From: an uncultured bacterium
GTDB taxonomy: Bacteria; Bacteroidota; Rhodothermia; Rhodothermales; Rubricoccaceae
DNA: 64,000 bases
Assembly: GCA_947493945.1 (NCBI GenBank)
Contig: CANLSR010000002.1
Span: forward strand, 1-64,000
Direction of reading: 5' to 3'
Shown here: piece by piece, positions 24,493-34,099 of the stretch
How positions within the stretch are numbered: the stretch's first letter is position 1
Layout of the letters: each line of letters starts with the position of its first letter
The notes under the pieces: model-generated
What the model was told of the DNA's origin: nothing
What the model saw: only the letters and a program-made list of their open reading frames with translations
Database searches by the model: none
Made by a program: the position numbers and the translations under genes

Positions 24493-27400
24493 ATGATCCC
24501 GCTCCGTCTCCGCCTCACCAACTTCCTCTCCTACGGCGAGGACGCGCCCGTCCTCGACCTCGAGGGCATCCACGTCGCGTGCCTGTCCGGCGGCAACGGC
24601 CAGGGCAAGAGCGCGCTCTTGGACGCCATGACGTGGGCCGTCTGGGGCGAGGCCCGCAAGTCGAGCGAGGCCCGCAAGCCCGACGCCGAGCTGCTCCGCG
24701 TCGGCGCCCGCGCCATGGAGGTGGACTTCGCGTTCCGCGCCTCGGGCGTCGACTACCGCGTCGTGCGGAGCTACACCGAGACCGCCAGCGGCAAAAGCTC
24801 GAAGCCGGGCCTGGAGCTCCAGATCCGCGACGCCGACGACTGGCAGCCGCTCACCGCCGAGTCGGTGCGGGCCACCCAGGCGGCCATCGACGAGCGCATC
24901 GGCATCGACTACGAGACGTTCATCAACTCGACGTTCCTGCTCCAGGGCCGCTCGGACGAGTTCACCAAGAAGAAGCCCGGCGAGCGCAAGGAGATCCTGG
25001 GCAAGATCCTGGCCCTCGACCGCTACGACCGAATGGCGGCGCGCGCCGGGCAGCGCTGGACGCGGCTGCGCGAGCGCGCCAAGACGCTCGAAGACGAGCG
25101 CGACCGGCTGGACCGCGTCTTGGAACCGGTGCCGGAGTGGGAGGCCGAACGCGCGGCCGCGGCCCAGGCCGTCGACCAGGCGACCGAGGCGCTGGCGGCG
25201 GCGACGCGCCAGGAGGCCGGGGCGGCGTCGGCGCTGGCGGCCCTGGACGCGGCCCGCCGGGAGGCCGACGCGCTGGAGCGCGCCCTCGCGGACCTCGCGG
25301 CCCGCGCCGCCCGGCTGGCGCAGGAGGGCGAGGCGCTGGCCCGGCGCGCGGCCGAGGCCCAAGCGCTGGTGGACCAAGCCGACCAGATCGAGGCCGACCA
25401 CGAGCGCTACGAGGCCCTGCGCACCCAGCGCGCCGACCTGGACGACAAGGCCGGGCTGTTCCGCGGCGTCGACGGCCAGCGCCACGCGCTGCGGCTGGAG
25501 ATGCAGCAAAAGACGGCCGACGCGACGGCCAGGATCGTGGCGCTGGAGGGCGCCCTCGGCACCTTGGACCACCAGATCCAGGCCGACGAGCAGGCCGTCG
25601 CCGGGAGCGACCAGGCCCAGGCGTCGCTCGCCGCCGCCGAGGCCGCCCAGTCGGACCTCGCCCGGCTGGACGCCGCCCGCGCCCAACGCGACCGCGTCCA
25701 GGGCCGGGTCGACGCCCTCGACAAGCAGCTGGCCGCCGACAAGGGCGCGCTCGAAGGCAGCCGCGCGCGCGTCGTCGAAGAGGGCAAGCGGCTGGCGGCC
25801 GAGGTCAAGGCCGCCGAGTCGGTCGACGTCGCGGCGCTGGAGCAGACGGTCGCGGTGGGGACGGCCGCCGCCGAACGCCGCGAGGCGCTCCAGGAAGAGG
25901 GCTCCGAGCAAGCCGCCGCGGTCACGACGCTGGAGGCGCGGCTGGAGTCCATCGACAAGGACCGCGCGCGCGTCGAGGCCCGGCGCCACAAGCTCGACAC
26001 GTCGGACGACGACACGTGCCCGACGTGTGGCAGCGACCTCAGCCCGGCCCACCGCGACGAGGTGCTGGCGGAGTACGCCGCCGAGCTGGACGCGCTCGCC
26101 ACGGCCGCCGACCGCGCCCGTGCCGGCCGCCAGTCGGCGGCCGAGAGGCGGGACGCGCTCCGCGCCGAGTACGTCCGGCTGGGCGCGGCCATCGAGGCGG
26201 GCGCCCAGGCGGCGAGCCGGCTCCAGACGGCCCGGGAAGGGCAAAAGCGCCAGGCCGAAGCCGCCGAGCGGCTGGACGTGCTCCGCGCCGAGGCCCGCCA
26301 GATCCAGCACCAGTTGGCCGCCGAGACGTTCAGCCAGGAGGTCCGCGCCGAGAAGCTGGAGCTGGAGACGGCGCTCGCCGCCGACGCCTACGACGGCCAG
26401 GCGCACGAGCGCGCGCGCGCCGCGGCGGCGCTCCGCGAGCACTGGGTGGGCCAGGTCCGCGCGCTGGCCGTGGCCGCCGAGCGGCTGGGCCAGTCGCGCA
26501 CCGACCGCGCCCGGCGCGCCTCCGACCTGGACGCCCGCCGCGCCGCGCTCGACCGCGGCGACCACCTGGTCGATCTCCAGGCGCGGCTGGCGGCGCTCGA
26601 CCAGCAGGTGGCGTCGCTAGGCTACGACCCGGCCGATCACGAGCGCGTGGTCAAGGCGCTCGACGCGCTGGCGGGGGCGCCGCGCCGGCTGTCGGCGCTG
26701 CTCGACGGCCGCCGCCAGCTGGCCGAGCTGGCCGAGCGCCGCGCCCGGCTGGCGGACGACCGCCGTGCCATCGAGACCGACCGCGCCGCCCGCCAGTCGT
26801 CGCTCGACGCGCTCCAGGGGCAGTTGGCCGAGCGCGCCGCCGCCGAGGCCGCGCGTGTCGCCGCCGTCGCTCGGCGCGAGTCCTGCGCCGCCGTCCTCGC
26901 CGGGGCCCAGGGCCAGTTGGGCGCGCTCACCGAGCGCCTGGCTCGGGCCGAGCGCGACCGCCAGCGCCGCGCCGAGGTCGGCCGCGAGCTCAAGGCCGTG
27001 GTCAAGGACCGCGCGCTCTACGGCCACCTGCGGCGCGCGTTCGGCAAGAACGGGATCCCGTCGCTCATCATCGAGGAGACGCTGCCCGAGATCGAGGAGC
27101 GCGCCAACCGGCTGCTCGAGCGCCTCAGCCGAGGCCAGACGCGGGTGACGCTGGAGACGTTGAAGGACAAGAAAACGGGGGGCGGCACCAAGGAGACCCT
27201 CGACATCCAGATCACCGACGACCAGGGCGCGGCGCGGGCCTACGAGACGTTCTCGGGCGGCGAGGCCTTCCGCGTCAACTTCGCGCTCAGGATCGCGCTG
27301 AGCCAGATGCTGGCCGAGCGCGCCGGGACCCAGATCCGCACGCTGGTGATCGACGAGGGCTTCGGGACCCAGGACGCCGAGGGGCTCCAGGCGCTCATCG

Positions 27401-27543
27401 GCGCCATCCGCGCCATCCAGGACGACTTCGAGACCATCCTGGTCATCACCCACCTGGACGAGATCAAGGACGCGTTCCCGATCCGGATCGAGGTCCGCAA
27501 GGAGCCCGTCACCGGCTCCACGTTCGACGTGATCGGCGTCTAG
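24493..27543 (+). CDS. sbcC: DNA double-strand-break repair ATPase SbcC (Rad50-like)
   Basis: SbcC with the nuclease SbcD processes DNA ends and hairpins. The 1016-residue product has the Walker A motif GGNGQGKSALLD near residue 34, two long Ala/Arg/Glu-rich coiled-coil arms, and the zinc hook Cys-Pro-Thr-Cys at 509-512. The C-terminal ABC half has the signature TFSGGEAFRVNFALRIAL and Walker B LVIDEGFGTQD. Length and layout are standard. The partner sbcD is not in the window, which is less usual since the two often adjoin. Cleavage of intergenic hairpins like those common here is a known SbcCD activity. Confidence 0.93.
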   Translation: MIPLRLRLTNFLSYGEDAPVLDLEGIHVACLSGGNGQGKSALLDAMTWAVWGEARKSSEARKPDAELLRVGARAMEVDFAFRASGVDYRVVRSYTETASGKSSKPGLELQIRDADDWQPLTAESVRATQAAIDERIGIDYETFINSTFLLQGRSDEFTKKKPGERKEILGKILALDRYDRMAARAGQRWTRLRERAKTLEDERDRLDRVLEPVPEWEAERAAAAQAVDQATEALAAATRQEAGAASALAALDAARREADALERALADLAARAARLAQEGEALARRAAEAQALVDQADQIEADHERYEALRTQRADLDDKAGLFRGVDGQRHALRLEMQQKTADATARIVALEGALGTLDHQIQADEQAVAGSDQAQASLAAAEAAQSDLARLDAARAQRDRVQGRVDALDKQLAADKGALEGSRARVVEEGKRLAAEVKAAESVDVAALEQTVAVGTAAAERREALQEEGSEQAAAVTTLEARLESIDKDRARVEARRHKLDTSDDDTCPTCGSDLSPAHRDEVLAEYAAELDALATAADRARAGRQSAAERRDALRAEYVRLGAAIEAGAQAASRLQTAREGQKRQAEAAERLDVLRAEARQIQHQLAAETFSQEVRAEKLELETALAADAYDGQAHERARAAAALREHWVGQVRALAVAAERLGQSRTDRARRASDLDARRAALDRGDHLVDLQARLAALDQQVASLGYDPADHERVVKALDALAGAPRRLSALLDGRRQLAELAERRARLADDRRAIETDRAARQSSLDALQGQLAERAAAEAARVAAVARRESCAAVLAGAQGQLGALTERLARAERDRQRRAEVGRELKAVVKDRALYGHLRRAFGKNGIPSLIIEETLPEIEERANRLLERLSRGQTRVTLETLKDKKTGGGTKETLDIQITDDQGAARAYETFSGGEAFRVNFALRIALSQMLAERAGTQIRTLVIDEGFGTQDAEGLQALIGAIRAIQDDFETILVITHLDEIKDAFPIRIEVRKEPVTGSTFDVIGV

Positions 27544-27581
27544 CCCAGAGCCCCGCGGTCCTGGCGGCCTCCAGGCCTCGC

Positions 27582-27611
27582 GCGCGTGGCCGCCTCCAGA
27601 GAGCCACGCGC
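27582..27611. terminator. Hairpin between convergent sbcC and EamA genes
   Basis: GCGCGTGGC (27582-27590) and GCCACGCGC (27603-27611) form a perfect 9-bp stem with a 12-base loop in the 72-base convergent gap. There is no T run. Confidence 0.45.
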
Positions 27612-27615
27612 CGGT

Positions 27616-28602
27616 CTACGGACTCACTGGCGACCCCTGCCGGCGGAGCGGGGCGGTCGGCGGGGCCGGAGCCGTGCCGGGCTGGACCGGGCCGATGCCG
27701 CGCCGGCGGACCACGACCACGCCCGCGATGATGAGCGCGCCGCCGACCATCTGGAGCACCGTCACGCGGTCGTCCTGGATCACGACGCCCGCCACGACGC
27801 CGATAAAGGGGACCAAGTTGGAGACCGCCGCCGTCCGCGACGAGCCTACCTCCAGCACCGACGTGTTCCAGATGGCGTAGGCGATCCCCGTCGACAGGCC
27901 GCCGGAGAACAGCAGCGCCCAGACCTCGGCCGCGCCGAACAGGCCCCAGTCGACCGACCCGAGCTCGGGCGCCGCCAGCAGCACCAGACCGGGGAACGAC
28001 ACCACGATGCCCCAGAAGGTCAGGCCCAGCGGCGAGGCGCCGCGCGCGAGCAACGGCCGGCTCAGGGTGGTGTAGACGCCCCACGCCATCGCCGCGGCCA
28101 GCATCAGCGCCACGCCGGAGGCCTGGCCGCCAAAGGCCTCCGCGGCCTCGGCGCCGGGGTTGCCGGCGATCACCAGGCCGACGCCGGCCAGGCTGACGCC
28201 GAACCCGACCCAGCCCAGCGTCAGGAGCCGCTCCAGCTTGAGGACGTGCGCCGTGACGGCCGTCCACGCCGGGCTCGTCGCGATCAAGAGCGCCCCCATC
28301 CCCGACGACACCCGGTCGATGCCCAGGATGAAGCCGGCCTGGTACACCAGGATCCCCAAGATCCCCAGGCCCACCACCGACCACGGCCCGACGCCGAACG
28401 TGGCCCACGCCGCCACGCCACGGCGGCGCGTGTCCCGGACGTGGAGCGCGCCCAGCACCGCCAGCGACACCACGAACCGCAACAGGTTGACGGTGTACGG
28501 CGGCGCGACCTCTAGTGGTACTTTAATGATCGCGAAGTTGACGCCCCACACCAGGACCACAGCCAGAAGGCCGATCTCGGAGGCGTAGCGGAAGCGGGGC
28601 AC
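27616..28602 (-). CDS. EamA-type drug/metabolite transporter
   Basis: The 328-residue product has ten hydrophobic segments in two repeated EamA halves (LVWGVNFAIIKVPLE near the start; AAMAWGVYTTLSRPLL opening the second half), and ends with a basic Pro-rich cytoplasmic tail. The family exports metabolites such as amino acids or imports others; the substrate is unknown. The GTG at 28602 is preferred over a longer frame because the longer version would overlap the start of the divergent merR gene and adds only Arg/Gly-rich residues. Confidence 0.85.
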   Translation of the reverse strand: MPRFRYASEIGLLAVVLVWGVNFAIIKVPLEVAPPYTVNLLRFVVSLAVLGALHVRDTRRRGVAAWATFGVGPWSVVGLGILGILVYQAGFILGIDRVSSGMGALLIATSPAWTAVTAHVLKLERLLTLGWVGFGVSLAGVGLVIAGNPGAEAAEAFGGQASGVALMLAAAMAWGVYTTLSRPLLARGASPLGLTFWGIVVSFPGLVLLAAPELGSVDWGLFGAAEVWALLFSGGLSTGIAYAIWNTSVLEVGSSRTAAVSNLVPFIGVVAGVVIQDDRVTVLQMVGGALIIAGVVVVRRRGIGPVQPGTAPAPPTAPLRRQGSPVSP

Positions 28603-28684
28603 GGGCAGGCGGGAGGACCCGCCGAACGTACCCCGCCGACCGCCGCGCTCACGGCCGGCTCGTGCTCCGCACGCGATCTCCACC

Positions 28685-29029
28685 ATGCCGACGCCCGGGA
28701 TCCGAAAGCTGTACTACTCCATCCGCGAGGTCGGCGAGCTGACCGGCCTCAAGCCCCACGTGCTCCGCTACTGGGAGACGGAGTTCCCCCAGCTCCACCC
28801 CAAGAAAAACCGGGCCGGCAACCGCGCCTACACCGAGGCCGACGTCGAGGTCGTCCGCCGCATCCAGGCGCTCCTGCGCGACGACAAGTACACCATCGAG
28901 GGCGCCCGCCAGGTGCTCGACCGCGACCCCGACGGGGCCCACCTCGCGCCCGCCGCGCTGGCGGCGCTGCCCCGCCAGGAGCTCGAGCGGCTGCGTGCAT
29001 TTTTGGCGGACGTGTTGCGGGGCTTGTAA
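28685..29029 (+). CDS. MerR-family transcriptional regulator
   Basis: The 114-residue protein has the MerR winged-helix at the N terminus (YYSIREVGELTGLKPHVLRYWETEFPQL) with the second wing region RAGNRAYTEADVEVVRRIQALL, and a short C-terminal helix in place of an effector domain. No metal-binding cysteines are present. This compact type is common in Bacteroidota. It is divergent from the EamA transporter (82-base gap) and could regulate it. tRNA-Pro follows downstream. Confidence 0.88.
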   Translation: MPTPGIRKLYYSIREVGELTGLKPHVLRYWETEFPQLHPKKNRAGNRAYTEADVEVVRRIQALLRDDKYTIEGARQVLDRDPDGAHLAPAALAALPRQELERLRAFLADVLRGL

Positions 29030-29038
29030 GCCGCCGCC

Positions 29039-29046
29039 TAGTTTCG
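29039..29046 (+). promoter_or_regulatory. -7 box TAgtTTcG for tRNA-Pro
   Basis: TAGTTTCG lies 20 bases before the tRNA, one change from TAnnTTTG. The -33 element is unclear. Confidence 0.45.
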
Positions 29047-29066
29047 GCCACCGCTTCGGCGGAGCA

Positions 29067-29140
29067 CGGGTAGTGGCGCAGCCAGGTAGCGCACCAAGCT
29101 GGGGGCTTGGGGGTCGTGGGTTCAAATCCCGCCTACCCGA
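29067..29140 (+). tRNA. tRNA-Pro (anticodon GGG)
   Basis: Acceptor CGGGTAG/CTACCCG, D arm GCGC/GCGC, anticodon stem CCAAG/CTTGG around CTGGGGG giving anticodon GGG, and T arm GTGGG/CCCGC around TTCAAAT. Discriminator A at 29140; CCA is not encoded. Confidence 0.96.
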
Positions 29141-29144
29141 CTCA

Positions 29145-29179
29145 GATCGCCCGGTTCTCGATGGGAGAGCCGGGCGATC
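29145..29179 (+). terminator. Hairpin after tRNA-Pro
   Basis: GATCGCCCGGTTCTC and GAGAGCCGGGCGATC form a 15-bp stem (one G-T pair) with a 5-base loop just after the tRNA. The T run is weak (GTCGGTTG). Confidence 0.65.
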
Positions 29180-29214
29180 GTCGGTTGAGCGCCCGCGCCG
29201 CCCGCCCGCCGCGC

Positions 29215-29222
29215 TACCTTTG
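29215..29222 (+). promoter_or_regulatory. -7 box TAccTTTG for rodZ
   Basis: A full match to TAnnTTTG, 14 bases before the GTG start, implying a leader of only a few bases. No -33 TTTG is seen. Confidence 0.65.
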
Positions 29223-29236
29223 CCGACCCTACCCCC

Positions 29237-30232
29237 GTGCCTGTGCCTACTGGGACCACGTTCGAAGCCGATCTCCGCGCCGCCCGCGAGGCCGCCGACT
29301 ACTCGCTGGCCGACATCCAGCAAAAGACCCGAATCCCGGTCGACGTGCTGCGCCGGTTCGAGGAGGGGGACCTGGTCGGGGACCCGACCTACAACGACGT
29401 CTACCTCAAGGCGTTCGTCCAGTCCTACGCCAAGGCCATCGGCGTGTCGCCGAGCACGGCGCTGGCGGCGCTGACCGAGCACCGGACGGGGCACTACGGC
29501 GGGTCGCTCCACCCGTCGTCCGGCGCCGGCGACGAGCCCGCGCCGCCCGCCGTGGACGCGCCGCCGACGCCGGCGCCCCCCGCGCCGGGCGGCGTGCCCC
29601 CGGCCGTCCAGGCCCTGACGACGCGGCCCGAGACCCGCGAGCCGTCGCCGTCGGACGAGCCTCCCAGGACGCTGGCCCAGGCCCGCGTCAACCGGCCTGT
29701 CGTGGCGGACGCCAAGCGCTCGTTCGACAAGAACTGGGGCACCATCCTGGGCCTGTTCGCCGTGCTGGTGGCCGTGCTCGGCGCCGCGCTCTACTTCCTC
29801 GTGTTCGCCGACGACTCCGACGACGTGGCGACGCCCAACACCGTCGCCGTGGGCGCCGTCGGGGCCACGACGGCCATCGACTCGGCGGGCGTGGGCGCCG
29901 GCGCCGCCAGCGGCGGGCCGCAGCTCCAGCTCCCCATGACGGTCACGGTGACGGCCACCGGCGGCCCGCTCGTCAACTTCCGCGTGACCGCCGCTCCGGA
30001 GCCGCGCCGGGGGTACTGGCTGGAGGAGGGCGCCTCGGAAACGTTCGAGAGCGACTCGCTGCTGGTGTTCTGGGGCGAGGGCGCCGACGGGCTCGGCCCC
30101 AACGCCACGCTCGAGATGCAGGGCCAGCGCTGGACGCCCGCCTCGGGCGGCGTCCTGCGGATCGACCGCCAGCGCGGCCAGACCCTGCTGGACTCGCTCT
30201 CGGGAGCCGGCGCCGCCCGCCCCGCGCCCTAG
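29237..30232 (+). CDS. RodZ-like protein (HTH, membrane segment, DUF4115)
   Basis: The 331-residue product has an N-terminal helix-turn-helix of the RodZ type (about 8-70, LRAAREAADYSLADIQQKTRIP, with FEEGDL and VYLKAFVQSYAKAIG). A Pro-rich linker (about 95-150), one membrane segment (about 175-193) and a C-terminal beta domain (DUF4115-like, about 230-315) follow. RodZ anchors MreB and helps rod shape. Start is the GTG at 29237. ligA follows three bases after the stop, so the two form a transcript. Shape genes such as mreB are not in the window. Confidence 0.82.
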   Translation: MPVPTGTTFEADLRAAREAADYSLADIQQKTRIPVDVLRRFEEGDLVGDPTYNDVYLKAFVQSYAKAIGVSPSTALAALTEHRTGHYGGSLHPSSGAGDEPAPPAVDAPPTPAPPAPGGVPPAVQALTTRPETREPSPSDEPPRTLAQARVNRPVVADAKRSFDKNWGTILGLFAVLVAVLGAALYFLVFADDSDDVATPNTVAVGAVGATTAIDSAGVGAGAASGGPQLQLPMTVTVTATGGPLVNFRVTAAPEPRRGYWLEEGASETFESDSLLVFWGEGADGLGPNATLEMQGQRWTPASGGVLRIDRQRGQTLLDSLSGAGAARPAP

Positions 30233-32479
<2,247 letters not shown>

Positions 32480-32515
32480 CCGAGGGGCCGCCCGGCCCGC
32501 CCTCCCTACTTGCCC

Positions 32516-34099
32516 ATGCTGACGCCCCTCGACCTCGTCGTCCTCGTCGTCTACGCCATCGGCGTGGTGGCGCTGGGGCTGAGGGCGGGCGGGTCGCAGA
32601 CCTCGACCGACGAGTACTTCTTGGGCGGCAACGACCTGCCGTGGTGGGCCGTCTGCTTTTCCATCGTCGCGACCGAGACCAGCACGCTGACGGTCATCGG
32701 CGTGCCGGCGGTCGCCTACGGCGGCGCGCTGACGTTCCTGCAGCTCACCGTCGGCTACCTGATCGGGCGCGTGGTGGTGGCCGGCGTGCTGCTCCCGCGC
32801 TACTTCGCGGGCCACCAGCAGACGGCGTACGCGTTCCTGGGCGACCGCTTCGGCGACGGGATGCGCGGCCTGGCCTCGGTCACGTTCCTCGTCACCCGGC
32901 TACTGGCGGACGGCGTGCGCCTGTTCGCGACGGCCATCCCGATCCAGGTGATCATGCGCGCGGCCGGCGTCGACGTGGGCTACCCGGCGGTGATCCTGGC
33001 CATCGGGGTCGTGACGGCGGCCTACACCTACGTCGGCGGGCTCAAGGCGGTCGTGTGGATGGACGTGATCCAGATGGGGATCTACGTCGGCGGCGCCGTG
33101 GTGGCCATGGCCCTGCTGCTGAGCGGCCCGCTGGCGGGCACGTTCGGCCAGGCGGCGGCGGCGGGCAAGCTCCAGGTCATCGACTGGGGGTTGGCGGATG
33201 GCCTGGGCGTGCTGTTGACCTCGCCCTACGCGCTGCCCGTCGCGCTCGTCGGCGGGACGGTGTTTGCGATGGCCTCGCACGGGACGGATCAGCTCATCGT
33301 CCAGCGCGTGCTCGCGTGCCGGTCGCTGGCGGACGGGCGGAAAGCGATGGTGTGGAGCGGCGTGTTCGTGATCGCCCAGTTCGGGCTGTTCCTGTTCGTC
33401 GGGCTGGCGCTGTGGGTCCACTACGGCGGCGCGCCGCTCGCGGAGCTGGGCCTGGAGCGCGGCGACGAGCTGTTCCCGCGCTACATCCTGGACGAGATGC
33501 CGCCGGGCCTGCGCGGGCTGCTCTTTGCAGGGATCATCGCGGCGGCCATGAGCACGCTGTCGTCGTCGCTCAACGCGCTCGCCGGCTCGACGCTGATGGA
33601 CCTGCTGGAGCGGTTCGGGCGCCGGCCCCGGAGCCCGGCCCAGGCGCTCACGCTGAGCCGCGTGCTGACCCTCGTTTGGGCCGGCGTCTTCGTGGGCTTC
33701 GCCATGCTGTTTACCGGGCTCGACAACCCGGTCGTGGAGCTGGGGCTCGGCATCGCCGGCTTTACCTACGGCGGGCTGCTGGGCGCGTTCGTGCTCGGGC
33801 TCGTCTCCCGCCGCGCCCGCCAGCCGGACGCGGTGGTCGCGTTCGTCGTCGCCATCGCGACCATGATCGCCGTCATCTTCGGGCTGTGGTGGAGCACCGA
33901 GGCCGGGGCCTGGACGTGGGCCTGGCGGCCCGGCGACGAGGCGCGGGAGGCCGGCGGGCTGAGGGCCGTGGCGTGGCCGCTCTACCCCCTCATCGGATCG
34001 GCGATCACCGTCGCCTTGGGCGCCCTGCTCTCGCTCCGTCACCCCCGCGTGCCCGCGCCGGGAGCCGGCGCCGCCGTCCCCGCGTCCCACACCCCATGA
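32516..34099 (+). CDS. Sodium:solute symporter family transporter
   Basis: The 527-residue protein has about 13 membrane segments and the SSS-family signatures TSTDEYFLGGNDLPWWAV near residue 25, SIVATETSTLT, and the VGGLKAVVWMDVIQM block, with AMSTLSSSLNALA near 345. Family members import sugars, amino acids, pantothenate or inositol with sodium; the substrate here is unknown. The ATG at 32516 directly follows a CTACTTGCC box, so the mRNA could be leaderless. Its stop overlaps the next ATG (ATGA), coupling it to a PgpH-type phosphodiesterase. Confidence 0.88.
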   Translation: MLTPLDLVVLVVYAIGVVALGLRAGGSQTSTDEYFLGGNDLPWWAVCFSIVATETSTLTVIGVPAVAYGGALTFLQLTVGYLIGRVVVAGVLLPRYFAGHQQTAYAFLGDRFGDGMRGLASVTFLVTRLLADGVRLFATAIPIQVIMRAAGVDVGYPAVILAIGVVTAAYTYVGGLKAVVWMDVIQMGIYVGGAVVAMALLLSGPLAGTFGQAAAAGKLQVIDWGLADGLGVLLTSPYALPVALVGGTVFAMASHGTDQLIVQRVLACRSLADGRKAMVWSGVFVIAQFGLFLFVGLALWVHYGGAPLAELGLERGDELFPRYILDEMPPGLRGLLFAGIIAAAMSTLSSSLNALAGSTLMDLLERFGRRPRSPAQALTLSRVLTLVWAGVFVGFAMLFTGLDNPVVELGLGIAGFTYGGLLGAFVLGLVSRRARQPDAVVAFVVAIATMIAVIFGLWWSTEAGAWTWAWRPGDEAREAGGLRAVAWPLYPLIGSAITVALGALLSLRHPRVPAPGAGAAVPASHTP